DNA of 64,000 nucleotides from an uncultured Xanthomonas sp. (GTDB lineage Bacteria; Pseudomonadota; Gammaproteobacteria; Xanthomonadales; Xanthomonadaceae): NCBI GenBank assembly GCA_943912265.1, contig CALTTS010000012.1, positions 41,811 to 105,810 of the forward strand, read 5' to 3'. Shown piece by piece: positions 45,601 to 53,982 of this stretch (position 1 is its first letter; each line of letters starts with the position of its first letter). The notes under the pieces were generated by a model. It saw only the letters and a program-made list of their open reading frames with translations, ran no database searches and was not told where the DNA came from. The position numbers and the translations under genes were made by a program.

Positions 45601-46016
45601 CCGGCGCGGACTTGCCGCTGGTGCAGTTCCACGATACCGCCGACGCGGGTCCCGGCCCGCATGTGATCGATGCCCTTGACCAGGATGTGGCGCGCGCGGC
45701 GTTGGCCGAGCTGCTGGCGATCCGCGAGGCCGGCCTGCGCGCGCCGCTGCCGTTCGCGCCCTACACCGGCTGGGAGATCTGGAACGCGGCGGACCCGGCC
45801 AAGCGCCGGGCGGCGGCGTGGAAGCGCTGGCATGGCGACGGCAACGGCGGGTTTGCCGAAGGCGCCGGCGAGGCGATCCGGCTGGCCCTGCGCGGCCGCG
45901 ACCCGTTCGCCGACGACGCGGCCTATGCCCGCATGGAAGCGCTGAGCCTGCGCATCTACGACCTGCTGCGCACCGGCGTCGCGCGCGCCGATGCCCTCGA
46001 CGGAGACGCCGCATGA
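42603..46016 (+). CDS. recC: exodeoxyribonuclease V subunit gamma (RecC)
   Basis: RecC subunit of RecBCD (1137 aa; E. coli 1122). It starts MDDFRLYPSNALDVLAGLLA and continues IILIPQVAMKRWLQATLAAEYGI, the usual RecC opening. A central FGRMVPMRLLPFRAICLLGMNDGDFPR block and the DDRFLFLQLFAAAQDVFYLSWLG block are conserved. RecC splits the duplex and recognises Chi. No good ribosome-binding site precedes ATG 42603. Its stop overlaps recB as ATGA. A large antisense frame (42483-45833) is a shadow caused by codon bias. Confidence 0.95.
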   Translation: MDDFRLYPSNALDVLAGLLAAELRTPVEGASPLAPDIILIPQVAMKRWLQATLAAEYGIAANLEFTTPGQFVARALDANLGPAAGDLDMAAMQWRLYGALADPAVRAQPALAPLAAYLADADPLKPWALAGELASVLEKYQAWRRDWLLRWEAGAEPDDAQAALWRAVARGVPYRARRIGDYLARFERADAPLPAGLPPRLFAFATLNVSPDVLRVLATQARAGTLHFYLPTPAAGWWGDLQTVRERLRAGATGPELFAASVQDNPLLQAWGAAGRDFMAVLGGYEVVHPRAEVEAYVDPLQSGARPLADGGLGDSLLRRLQSDLLHRRAAPPPLATAADPRACLPAPRLHDPSLQLHACHTRLRELQVLHDQLRALLEPGSPEGRRFDPPLQPREIAVLAPDIDPYVPYLDAVFGGSGHGDALPWALADTSPLASEPLAEVFLRLLDLPVARFGLDEILDLLAAAPVAEAAGLDADAVERLHGWLRQAGARWALDAGHREALGAPADDAFTWQFALDRLLLGHATGSDAEVAGVAAWPELEGGALAALDTLVRLLRELARQAEKLGQPGTAAQWRERLLGLVDALLPGTPAAPRAARALERLRSLIHDFARAAEAAAYAGNVPAEVVRAHFADLLAQADTRAPLLTGGISFGRMVPMRLLPFRAICLLGMNDGDFPRRDPAAGLNRLVAELGTAQRRPGDRSTREDDRFLFLQLFAAAQDVFYLSWLGADPRDGSAREPSVLVGELLDAVAGQHALAAGETPPARRARIARQMIVRHPLQPFAPAAFGGDDEPRRFSYRAQWRPAAGRVGGAREAPAPWLADALPAPAAAEARADDALPLEALRRFFADPQGQFLAQRLGMRLPDGIERDEDVEPLVVPAGGLDGSRVRQAVVDALREGREAGLRERLRARALLPSGALGERQFDALLAQVRPYAEACAAWCADAALATRRFEVEIDGLRLHARVADLHPRGLVRLRPGALTGPAALRWGLDWLLASAAGADLPLVQFHDTADAGPGPHVIDALDQDVARAALAELLAIREAGLRAPLPFAPYTGWEIWNAADPAKRRAAAWKRWHGDGNGGFAEGAGEAIRLALRGRDPFADDAAYARMEALSLRIYDLLRTGVARADALDGDAA

Positions 46017-49000
46017 GCGCGCCCGAGCTGTCCGCCGAACCGTATCTGACCGAACCGCTGCGCGGCACGCGCCTGATCGAGGCCAGCGCCGGCACCGGCA
46101 AGACCTTCACCCTGGCCACGCTGTTCACCCGGCTGGTCGTCGAGGACGGCCTGCGCATGGGCCAGGTGCTGGCGGTCACCTACACCGAGGCGGCCACCCA
46201 GGAGCTGCGCAAGCGCATCCGCGAGCGGCTGGCGCTGGCCGCCGCGCTGGTCGGCACGTCCGCGCCGGCCGGCGAAGGCCACGAAGCCGCGCTGACCCGC
46301 GCGGTGATCGACGCGCATCTGGCGCGCGCGGAGGTGCGCGAAACCCCGGCGCAGCTGGCCGCGCGCCTGCGCGCCGCGGCCGAGGACACCGACCTGGCGG
46401 CCATCTTCACCATCCACGGGTTCTGCGCGCGGGTGCTGCGCGAGCATGCGCTGGAAGCCGGCCAGGGCTTCGCCGCCGATGGACTGCTCGCCGATGCCGA
46501 TGCCCTGCACGCGGAGGTGGCCGCCGACCTGTGGCGCGTGCATGCGCGCGCGCCGCGGACCGCCGCGGCGCTGGCCGCGCTGTGGCCTTCGCCCGAGGCG
46601 CTGGCCGCGGACCTGCCGGTGCTGTGCGGGCCGCTGCCGCTGTTGCCGGCGCCGGACGGCGCCCCTGATGCGCCGGCCGCCGCCGGCGGGAGTGCCGACG
46701 GAACCGCCGCGGCCGCCGCCGCGCGCGAGGCGGCGGCGGAACGGCTGCGCGCCGCGCTGGCGGCGCATCTGGCCGAGGCGCAGGCGGCGGTCGCGGCGGC
46801 GTTCGACGGCAAGCTGTTCGACGGCCGCCGCGCCCGCCGCGCCAGCTTCGACAAGGCCTTCGAGGAACTGCAGGCCGGGGCGCCGGCCGGCGAATGGCCG
46901 CGCGACGACAAGACCCATGTGCAGAAGCTGCTGCCCGAGGCGCTGGCCGGCTTCTGCCGGGACGGCCGCCAGGACGACGCGCCGGCCTCGCCCGTGTTCG
47001 CGGCGCTGCGCGACTGGTGCCTGGCCGACGCGGTTGTGCAGGCGGCGCAGCGTGGCGAGCAGGTCCGGCTGCTGCACCGCCTGCGCGGCGAAGGCCGGGC
47101 GCGGCTGGCCGCGCTCAAGCGCATGCGCCGGGTGCAAACCTACGACGACCTGATCGAGCGCGTCGCCGCCGCGCTCGACGGGCCGCAGGGCGCGCGGCTG
47201 GCCGAACGCCTGCGCGCGCAGTACCGGGTCGCGCTGGTGGACGAGTTCCAGGACACCGACGCGCGGCAGTGGGCGATTTTCGACACCGTGTTCGGCACGC
47301 GCGCCGATCCGGCCGACGCCGGGGCCGCACATGCCGCGGCGCCGTCCGGCGACCCGGCCGCCGCGCCGGCGCGCTTCCTCGCCCTGATCGGCGACCCCAA
47401 GCAGGCCATCTACGGTTTCCGCGGCGGCGATGTCGCCACCTATCTGGCCGCCAAGCGGGTGGCCTGCCAGGCGCCGCCGCTGGCGCGCAACTTCCGTTCG
47501 CGCCCGGCGCTGCTGCGCGCCGTCGAGGCGCTGTACGCGGGCGCCGCGGCCAAGGGGCTGGACGCCTTCGCCCAGCCGGGCATCGCCTTCGAGCACGTCG
47601 AACCGGGCACCCAGCGCCACGATGCCGATCATCTGCGCGCCGGCCTGCCGGCACCGGCCCTGACCCTGCACCTGCTGCCGGCCGGCGAAGACGGCAGGCC
47701 GCTCAAGGCCGACGAGGCGCGCGCCGCGGCCACCGCCGCCTGCGTGGCCGACATCCACCGCGTGCTGTCCGAGGCGCGCGCCGGCCGTGCGCTCCTCGAC
47801 GGCAGGCCGGTGAAGCCGGGCGACATCGCCGTGCTGGTGCGCAACCACAAGGAGGCCACGCGCGTGCAGCAGGCACTGGCCGCGGCCGGCGTGCCCGCGG
47901 TCGCCGCCGGCAAGCTCAGCCTGTTCGCCACCAACGAGGCCGCCGACCTGCGCGCGCTGCTGCTGGCGCTCAACCAGCCCGCCGACGCCGGCCGCCTGCG
48001 CGCCGCGCTGGCCACCGTGCTGCTCGGCTTCGACGCGGCCGCCATCGCCGCCCTGGACGGCACCGGCGATGCCCTGCGCCCGCACCAGAACCGCCTGCTG
48101 GGCTGGCGCGAACGCCTGCAGCGCGGCGGTCCGCTGGCGCTGGTCAACGAAGTCTGCGCCGCCCAGGCCGAGCGCCTGCTTGGCCTGCTCGACGGCGAGC
48201 GCCGCCTCACCAACTACCTGCAGCTGGGCGAACTGCTCCAGGAGGCCGCGGCGCGCGCGCTCGGCCTGCACGGCCTGATCGACTGGCTGGACGCATCCAT
48301 CGCCCGCGCCGGCGACGGCGACGAGGCCCAGCTGCTGCGGCTGGAATCGGACGCGCACCGGGTGCAGATCGTCACCCTGCACAAGAGCAAGGGGCTGGAA
48401 TACCCGCTGGTCTACCTGCCCTTCGCCGGCATCGGCACGCGCCGCCCGGATGCCGGCCGCTGCCGCATCGTCCACGACCGCGACGGCCGCCGCGTCGTGC
48501 ACTGGGCCATCGACCGCAACGGCGCGGACTGGGCCGCCGCCGCCGAGGCCGCCCGCCTCGAGGCGCAGGCCGAGGATGCGCGCCTGCTCTACGTCGGCCT
48601 GACCCGGGCCGAGCACGCGCTGTGGATCGCGGCCGGCGCGCTACCCGGTTTCGGCGACACCCGGCTGGCACCGCTGCTGGCGGACATGGACGCGCTGCGC
48701 GCGCATGCCGACGTGCGCATCGTCGAAGGCTTCGCCGCGGACCGCCTGCCGCGGCTGGCGCCGGAAAGCGCGGAGCGCATCGCGCCGGCCCGCGTCGCCG
48801 CCCGCCGCATCGCCCCGGACTGGTGGGTGTACAGCTTCACCCAGCTGACCCATGCCGAAGGCGGCGGCGACCCGATGGCCGCCTCCACCGAGGCCGACGC
48901 CGGCGGCGAGGACGAGGCCCCGGCGGTCGACCCGGCCGCGCCCGACGCCGCCGCCGCGCCCGACGCCGCCGCCGTGCCCGACGCCGCGCCCGGCCCCCGC

Positions 49001-49750
49001 TTCGCCGGCCCGCGTTTCGGCGTGGTGATGCATGCCGCGCTGGAAGCGGCCGATTTCGCGGCCTGGCGCAACTGGCGGGCGGGCGATCCCGCGCCGGACG
49101 GGCAGGACGCGGTGATCGCCGAAGCGCTGGCGCAGAGCGGCTATGCCGAATCGGACATCGCCGCCGGCGTGGCCGCGCTGGTGCCGCTGGTCGGCCACAC
49201 CCTCACCGTCGCCCTGCCCGAGGGCGTGCGCCTGGCCGCGCTGCCCGAGGACGAGCGCCGCAACGAGATGGAGTTCCACTTCGCCCTGCGGCCCACGCCG
49301 GTGCAGGCGCTGCTGGCGCTGCTGCACCGCCACGGGCTGTTGCGCGGCCGCCGCGGTTTCGGCGCGCGCCAGCGGCTGGAAGGGCTGATGACCGGCAAGA
49401 TCGACCTCACCTACCGCTTCGAGGGCCGCTGGTACGTGCTCGACTACAAGTCCAACCGGCTGCCCGCCTACGACGCGGCGGCGATGGACGCGGCGATGGA
49501 ACACAGCGAATACGGCCTGCAGGCGCTGCTCTACACCTTGGCGCTGCACCGCTGGCTGCGCTTCCGCCTCGGCGACGCCTACGACTACGCCCGCGACTTC
49601 GGCGGCGTGCGCTACCTGTTCTGCCGCGGCCTGGATGCGGCCGATGCCGCTTCGCCGGGCGTGCATGCCTGGCGTTTCGAACCGGCCCTGATCGCGGCCG
49701 TGGACGCGCTGTTCGCCGGCCAGGCGGACGCGGAGGAGGCGGTGGCATGA
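46013..49750 (+). CDS. recB: exodeoxyribonuclease V subunit beta (RecB)
   Basis: UvrD-type helicase plus nuclease subunit of RecBCD (1245 aa). Walker A EASAGTGKT at 23-31, helicase motif II VDEFQDTD, GDPKQAIYGFRGGD, HKSKGLEYPLVYLPF and LLYVGLTRAEHAL. The C-terminal nuclease has GKIDLTYRF and VLDYKSNRL, supplying the catalytic Asp, Asp and Lys. A linker before the nuclease contains an imperfect hexapeptide repeat. ATGA overlaps join it to recC and recD, so the three subunits are translationally coupled. Confidence 0.96.
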   Translation: MSAPELSAEPYLTEPLRGTRLIEASAGTGKTFTLATLFTRLVVEDGLRMGQVLAVTYTEAATQELRKRIRERLALAAALVGTSAPAGEGHEAALTRAVIDAHLARAEVRETPAQLAARLRAAAEDTDLAAIFTIHGFCARVLREHALEAGQGFAADGLLADADALHAEVAADLWRVHARAPRTAAALAALWPSPEALAADLPVLCGPLPLLPAPDGAPDAPAAAGGSADGTAAAAAAREAAAERLRAALAAHLAEAQAAVAAAFDGKLFDGRRARRASFDKAFEELQAGAPAGEWPRDDKTHVQKLLPEALAGFCRDGRQDDAPASPVFAALRDWCLADAVVQAAQRGEQVRLLHRLRGEGRARLAALKRMRRVQTYDDLIERVAAALDGPQGARLAERLRAQYRVALVDEFQDTDARQWAIFDTVFGTRADPADAGAAHAAAPSGDPAAAPARFLALIGDPKQAIYGFRGGDVATYLAAKRVACQAPPLARNFRSRPALLRAVEALYAGAAAKGLDAFAQPGIAFEHVEPGTQRHDADHLRAGLPAPALTLHLLPAGEDGRPLKADEARAAATAACVADIHRVLSEARAGRALLDGRPVKPGDIAVLVRNHKEATRVQQALAAAGVPAVAAGKLSLFATNEAADLRALLLALNQPADAGRLRAALATVLLGFDAAAIAALDGTGDALRPHQNRLLGWRERLQRGGPLALVNEVCAAQAERLLGLLDGERRLTNYLQLGELLQEAAARALGLHGLIDWLDASIARAGDGDEAQLLRLESDAHRVQIVTLHKSKGLEYPLVYLPFAGIGTRRPDAGRCRIVHDRDGRRVVHWAIDRNGADWAAAAEAARLEAQAEDARLLYVGLTRAEHALWIAAGALPGFGDTRLAPLLADMDALRAHADVRIVEGFAADRLPRLAPESAERIAPARVAARRIAPDWWVYSFTQLTHAEGGGDPMAASTEADAGGEDEAPAVDPAAPDAAAAPDAAAVPDAAPGPRFAGPRFGVVMHAALEAADFAAWRNWRAGDPAPDGQDAVIAEALAQSGYAESDIAAGVAALVPLVGHTLTVALPEGVRLAALPEDERRNEMEFHFALRPTPVQALLALLHRHGLLRGRRGFGARQRLEGLMTGKIDLTYRFEGRWYVLDYKSNRLPAYDAAAMDAAMEHSEYGLQALLYTLALHRWLRFRLGDAYDYARDFGGVRYLFCRGLDAADAASPGVHAWRFEPALIAAVDALFAGQADAEEAVA
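48938..48991 (+). repeat. 18-bp tandem repeat in the recB linker
   Basis: Three consecutive 18-base units coding A/V-P-D-A-A-A/P (48938-48955, 48956-48973, 48974-48991). The first two are identical. The repeat is in frame, in the flexible linker between the helicase and nuclease parts, so its copy number could vary without breaking the gene. Confidence 0.85.
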
Positions 49751-51597
49751 GCCTGCACGACGAACTGCTGCGCGCCGGCCTGATCCGCCCGCTCGACCAT
49801 GCCCTGGCGCGCAGCCTGCAACGCCTGCGCCCGGAGACGCCGGACACCGTGCCGGCCGCCGCCGCGCTGGCCTCGCTGGCGGTGGCGCAGGGCCATGCCG
49901 GTTTCGACCCGGCCGCGCCTTCGCCGCTGCCGGCCGGCCGCGGCGAGGCCGAACCGCCGTCGCTGCCGTCGCCCGAGGCCTGGCTGGCCGACCTGCGGGC
50001 CTCGCCGTGGGTGGCCGCGCCGGACAGCGGCACGGATCAAGCCGCGCCCGACGCGCCGCTGGTGCTGGAAGGCGGCCTGCTGTACCTGCGCCGCTACCGC
50101 GAATACGAGCGCCGGCTCGCGCTAGGCCTGCGCCGCATCGCCGCCGCGCCGCTGCCGGCTCCGGACCTGGCCGCACTGGCGCCGACCTTCGCCGTGCTGT
50201 TCCCGCAGGCCGCCGCCGGCGAGGACCGCCAGGCCCGCGCCGCCGCGCTGGCGCTGCGCCGCGCGCTGCTGCTGGTCACCGGCGGCCCCGGCACCGGCAA
50301 GACCACCACCATCGCCAGGCTGCTGGTGCTGCGGCTGGCGCAGGCCGCCGCCGCCGGGCAGCCCGCGCCGCGCATCGCGCTGGCCGCGCCCACCGGCCGC
50401 GCCGCCGAGCGCATGGCCGAAAGCCTGCGCCGTGCTTCGGCGCGGATGGCCGAAGCCGGCATCGCGCCGGCACTGCTGGCCGCGCTGCCCGCCGGCGCCA
50501 GCACCCTGCACCGCCTGCTCGGCACCGTCCCCGATTCGCCGCGCTTCCGCCACCACGCCGACAACCCGCTGCCGTTTGACGTGGTGGTGGTGGACGAGGC
50601 CTCGATGGTGGACCTGCCGCTGATGGCCAAGCTGGTGGACGCGGTGGCCGACGGCACCGGGCTGATCCTGCTCGGCGATGCCGACCAGCTGCCCTCGGTG
50701 GAAGCTGGCGACGTGCTCGCCGCGATCCTCGCCGCCGCCGGCCCCGGCGATGCGCTGGCCGCCGACGATGCCGCCGCGCTCGCGCCGCTGATCGGCAACG
50801 CGCCGGTGCTGCCCGCGCTGGCCGGCATCGGCGGGCATCGGGTCGACCTGGTGCAGGGCTGGCGCCAGGCCGAAGGCTTCGACCTGGCGCCGCTGGCCGA
50901 TGCCGTGCGCGCCGGCGATGCCGACACCGTGCTGGCCCTGCTGCGCGGCGGCACGCTGGCCGGCGTGCACTTCCACGAAAATGCCGCCGGCCCGTTCCAG
51001 CACCGCCGCGACGCGCTGCTCGCGCACTGGCGCGCGCTGGCCGAGGCCACCGACCCGGCCGAAGCCCTGCAGCGCGCCGGCACGCTGCGCCTGCTCACCG
51101 CCGTGCGCGAAGGCCCGCAGGGCGCGCGCGGCCTCAATGCCCGCATCGAGGCGCTGCTGGCCGACACCGCGCAAGGGCGCCGCGTCGCCACGCCGTACTT
51201 CCCCGGCCGCCTGCTGCTGGTCACCGAGAACAGCTACCGCCACGGCCTGTTCAACGGCGACGTGGGCGTGTGCCTGGCCGACGCCGACGGCGTGCCGGTG
51301 GCGTGGTTCCCCGGCGGCGCCGACGGCGTGCGCGGCTTCCATCCCGGCGCGCTGCCCGCGCACGAAAGCGCCTTCGCCATGACCGTGCACAAGGCCCAGG
51401 GCAGCGAATTCGACGAGGTCTGGCTGCAACTGCCCGCCCGCGACAGCCGCGTGCTCAGCCGCGAGCTGCTCTACACCGGCCTCACCCGCGCCAAGGCCCG
51501 CGTGCACCTGGCCGCCGGCGAAGCCGTGCTGCGGGCAGCACTCGCACGCCACGCCGCACGCGTGTCGGGGTTGGGATGGCGGCTGGCCGGGGAGTGA
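49747..51597 (+). CDS. recD: exodeoxyribonuclease V subunit alpha (RecD)
   Basis: 5'-3' SF1 helicase subunit of RecBCD (616 aa). Walker A TGGPGTGKTTT at 178-188, VVVDEASMVDLPLM (Walker B), GDADQLPSVEAGDVLA, and the late motifs MTVHKAQGSEFDEV and LLYTGLTRAK. The N-terminal domain is short, as usual. It starts MSLHDELL in an ATGA overlap with recB; an in-frame open stretch to the left lies over recB and is not coding. Confidence 0.96.
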   Translation: MSLHDELLRAGLIRPLDHALARSLQRLRPETPDTVPAAAALASLAVAQGHAGFDPAAPSPLPAGRGEAEPPSLPSPEAWLADLRASPWVAAPDSGTDQAAPDAPLVLEGGLLYLRRYREYERRLALGLRRIAAAPLPAPDLAALAPTFAVLFPQAAAGEDRQARAAALALRRALLLVTGGPGTGKTTTIARLLVLRLAQAAAAGQPAPRIALAAPTGRAAERMAESLRRASARMAEAGIAPALLAALPAGASTLHRLLGTVPDSPRFRHHADNPLPFDVVVVDEASMVDLPLMAKLVDAVADGTGLILLGDADQLPSVEAGDVLAAILAAAGPGDALAADDAAALAPLIGNAPVLPALAGIGGHRVDLVQGWRQAEGFDLAPLADAVRAGDADTVLALLRGGTLAGVHFHENAAGPFQHRRDALLAHWRALAEATDPAEALQRAGTLRLLTAVREGPQGARGLNARIEALLADTAQGRRVATPYFPGRLLLVTENSYRHGLFNGDVGVCLADADGVPVAWFPGGADGVRGFHPGALPAHESAFAMTVHKAQGSEFDEVWLQLPARDSRVLSRELLYTGLTRAKARVHLAAGEAVLRAALARHAARVSGLGWRLAGE

Positions 51598-51682
51598 TAC
51601 CGGAGGCAGGAACTTTGACGGAAAGGCGATTGTCTTTGCTTTCGCACTTTTCCGCCATTGATGGTCAAGGAGCGTTTCGCAC

Positions 51683-52750
51683 ATGCCCCGTTTTGCCGCT
51701 TGGTTGTTGTCGTCATCCGCATTGGCCGGATGTCTGTTTTCCGTCACCGTCCTTGCAAACGAATGTCCGGCGCTGGGAAAGGCCGATCTGGTTTGCGTTG
51801 CCAGTCCGCAAGGTTATTTCTACGCAAGCAGCCAGGCGGGAGCGCAGCAAATGGCCGACGCCGCACGCGAGGCGGCCGCGATATTCGAGCATGATTTTTC
51901 CCGTCCGGCCCCGATGGGGGCGATCGCGGAAATGGGCAATGATTCCAAGCTGTCGCTGACCCAGGAGCGCACCTTGAAGGATGCCGGCGCGCGTTGGGTA
52001 TTTTCCTGGATATCGCCATCGGACAAACGCAAGGCGACCGAAGCCTCCGTTCGCGCCCAAGTGGAGAAGCAGTTGGGCGCGGGAGCGGATGCCGCCTTGA
52101 TCGACGCCGCCGTGGCCCAGGCCATGCTGAAAATTTCGGGCGGTGCCAAATCCGACACCACCACGTACTCGGTGCTTCGTCATGAAATCGGCCACAAGCT
52201 GTTGATATACGCATTCCCCACATCGGCCGATACCGGCGATGGCGGTGAGCATGGTTATGGTGGCGGGCTGCCGGACTGGATGGACGAGACGGCCGCCATC
52301 CTGATGGAGGACGAGGCCATGACCACGGGCAGACGCGATCATCTGCGTCAACTGCTGGCCTGCGGCACGACCGGGCAATTGTGGCCATTGCCAGAATTCC
52401 TGACGATGGAGCACCCGATGGCTCAAGTGACGCGGAAAATGAAAGGGGGCCAGTTCCGCATGCTCGTGCTTACCGGCGATGAGGCCAAGGAATATGGCAA
52501 GGCCGCGAATTTCTACACGCAAACGCGCGCCTTTGCCGATTTCCTGACGGACATGGCCGGCGGCGACACGACGATCTGGGGCGGCATCGCCGCAACCCTT
52601 TCCACCGGGAAAGGCATGGATGCTTGGCTGGCAGACGAAGGTGCCCGCCACGGCTTGCCCGGCAGTCTGGCCGGCTTGGGGTCGGCATGGCAGGCATGGC
52701 TCCGGAAAATTGCGGCAACTGCGCCGGCGTGCACGACGGCAGCGCCGTAG
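51683..52750 (+). CDS. secreted putative HExxH metallopeptidase of unknown family
   Basis: Exported protein (355 aa) with a signal sequence MPRFAAWLLSSSALAGCLFS; LAGC at 14-17 could be a lipobox, but the hydrophobic stretch runs on to VLANE, so ordinary cleavage is as likely. It has His167-Glu168-X2-His171 (RHEIGHKLL) with a candidate third ligand in DWMDETAAILMEDE (Glu202), the spacing of a gluzincin peptidase. No known family is recognised. AAGGAG lies 12 bases before the ATG. Codon choice differs from the neighbours: three ATA isoleucines and many TTG, GAT and AAA codons, and the GC content is visibly lower. This suggests horizontal transfer. It starts 85 bases after recD. Confidence 0.75.
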   Translation: MPRFAAWLLSSSALAGCLFSVTVLANECPALGKADLVCVASPQGYFYASSQAGAQQMADAAREAAAIFEHDFSRPAPMGAIAEMGNDSKLSLTQERTLKDAGARWVFSWISPSDKRKATEASVRAQVEKQLGAGADAALIDAAVAQAMLKISGGAKSDTTTYSVLRHEIGHKLLIYAFPTSADTGDGGEHGYGGGLPDWMDETAAILMEDEAMTTGRRDHLRQLLACGTTGQLWPLPEFLTMEHPMAQVTRKMKGGQFRMLVLTGDEAKEYGKAANFYTQTRAFADFLTDMAGGDTTIWGGIAATLSTGKGMDAWLADEGARHGLPGSLAGLGSAWQAWLRKIAATAPACTTAAP

Positions 52751-52809
52751 TCATGAGCACGAGGGGAAGCGGGCTGCGACCATCCGGCCGCTCCTGCCTT
52801 CGGTGAAAC

Positions 52810-53664
52810 TTAGCGATACGGCCCCGGCCCGTGCCAGAGGCGTTCGCCCTCGTGGTAGACGTCCATCATGATGATGGCCTTGCGCGCATCGCCGATGTCT
52901 TTCAGCTCGGGCGAGTCCGGCGGCAGCAGCCGGCACTTGCTCGAACCGCGGCGCAGGGCGACTTCCAGCGGGCACACCATCTGGTACTCGGTGCCCGGCA
53001 ACGGGATGAACAGCTCTTTCATGCCCTGCGCCTTCCACGCGCGCAGGCGTTCTTCGCTGAGCAGGTCGTAGTACACCTGATAGCCGCCCACTTCGAGGCT
53101 GGAGCCGGAGGCGTTGTTGTTGGTGCGGCCGGTGCCGTGGCTGACCGAGGCGCTGTCGGCCAGGCCGGCGTTTTCGCGGGCGCTGTCCTGTTCGAGCATG
53201 CCCGGCGGCCGCCCGGTCCAGGTTTCCGGGCGGCGGTCGGCGCTGGGCGGCAGGCTGGCGACCGCCTGCGACGGGCTTTGCGTCGGGGTGTCCGCGGCCT
53301 GCGCGGCCGGCTGCACCTCGGGGCGGTGCGTGCGCGCGGACTCGGCGTGCGGCGGCAGCGGGTGCTCGGCGTGCCGCACCAGCGTGGTCTGCACCGGCGT
53401 GGTCGCCTTGGCGCGCCGGGCCGAACGCGGCGCGGCCTGCTTCGCCTGCACCGGCTGGGGCGTGGCTTCGCCGACGAAATCCACCTTCATCCGGCTGCCG
53501 CCGGCGGCGCCATCCGGGTCGGACACGGTGGGCACGGAGGACGACAGCAGCAGGAGCAACAGCAGCAGGTGCAGCAGGGCGCTGACGAGGGCGGCCACCC
53601 ACGATTGCAGGCGCTCGCTCCGGGTGCCGGCCCGGGGCGTCGTGCGGAACGTGGCGTGGCTCAT
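52810..53664 (-). CDS. TonB-like single-pass envelope protein of unknown function
   Basis: Hypothetical inner-membrane-anchored protein (284 aa). A basic N terminus is followed by one strong membrane segment at about 25-45 (run of leucines), a Pro/Ala/Gln-rich periplasmic linker (about 55-175) and a compact C-terminal domain from VGGYQVYYDLLSEERLRAWK to the end. This domain includes ELFIPLPGTEYQMVCPLEV and CRLLPPDSPELKDIG with two cysteines. The layout resembles TonB or TolA, but the C-terminal domain is not the TonB fold by eye. The start at MSHATF is chosen because upstream codons look non-coding. No ExbB/ExbD genes are near. Confidence 0.7.
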   Translation of the reverse strand: MSHATFRTTPRAGTRSERLQSWVAALVSALLHLLLLLLLLSSSVPTVSDPDGAAGGSRMKVDFVGEATPQPVQAKQAAPRSARRAKATTPVQTTLVRHAEHPLPPHAESARTHRPEVQPAAQAADTPTQSPSQAVASLPPSADRRPETWTGRPPGMLEQDSARENAGLADSASVSHGTGRTNNNASGSSLEVGGYQVYYDLLSEERLRAWKAQGMKELFIPLPGTEYQMVCPLEVALRRGSSKCRLLPPDSPELKDIGDARKAIIMMDVYHEGERLWHGPGPYR

Positions 53665-53982
53665 GCCATCGAGGCTTGTGCGGGGGGATGAGCCTTCATG
53701 GGGAGCGTGCGCGGTGCGGCCGACGGGGTGGCGACATCGTAAGGCAGGCACGGCGGTGCCGGTTGCCGGCAGTGGCAAGATCGACGCGATTTTCCGCAGG
53801 CGCTAAGGCGCGGTTTACATGCCCGGGTCACGCCGTGACCGGCATGGCGGGCATGTCGGCCGTGCGCAGCATCTTCTCCCCGCATGCCGCCGCCCGCCTC
53901 GACAGGCCACCGGCGATGGCGCGGCTATGATCGGGTCTGCATCGGGCCGTCCGGCCCGCCACGTCAACGGGAGAATCACTCC
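53665..53982. other. intergenic region before the DUF2501 gene
   Basis: This 318-base gap has no gene. A good -10 box, TATGAT, lies at 53926-53931, 51 bases before the DUF2501 start. The nearest -35-like sequence, TCGACA at 53899-53904, is too far away (21-base spacer). CAACGGGAGAA just before ATG 53983 is a good ribosome-binding site. Nothing else stands out. Confidence 0.5.

Noticed and set aside
42483..45833. 1116-codon minus-strand frame over recC
   Set aside because: Antisense shadow of a GC-rich gene; the plus strand codes a full RecC with conserved motifs.
45956..48616. 886-codon minus-strand frame over recB
   Set aside because: Antisense shadow with no domain sequence; RecB motifs are complete on the plus strand.
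51614..51642. Promoter (TTGACG) in front of the metallopeptidase gene
   Set aside because: No acceptable -10 at 16-18 bases; not strong enough to report.
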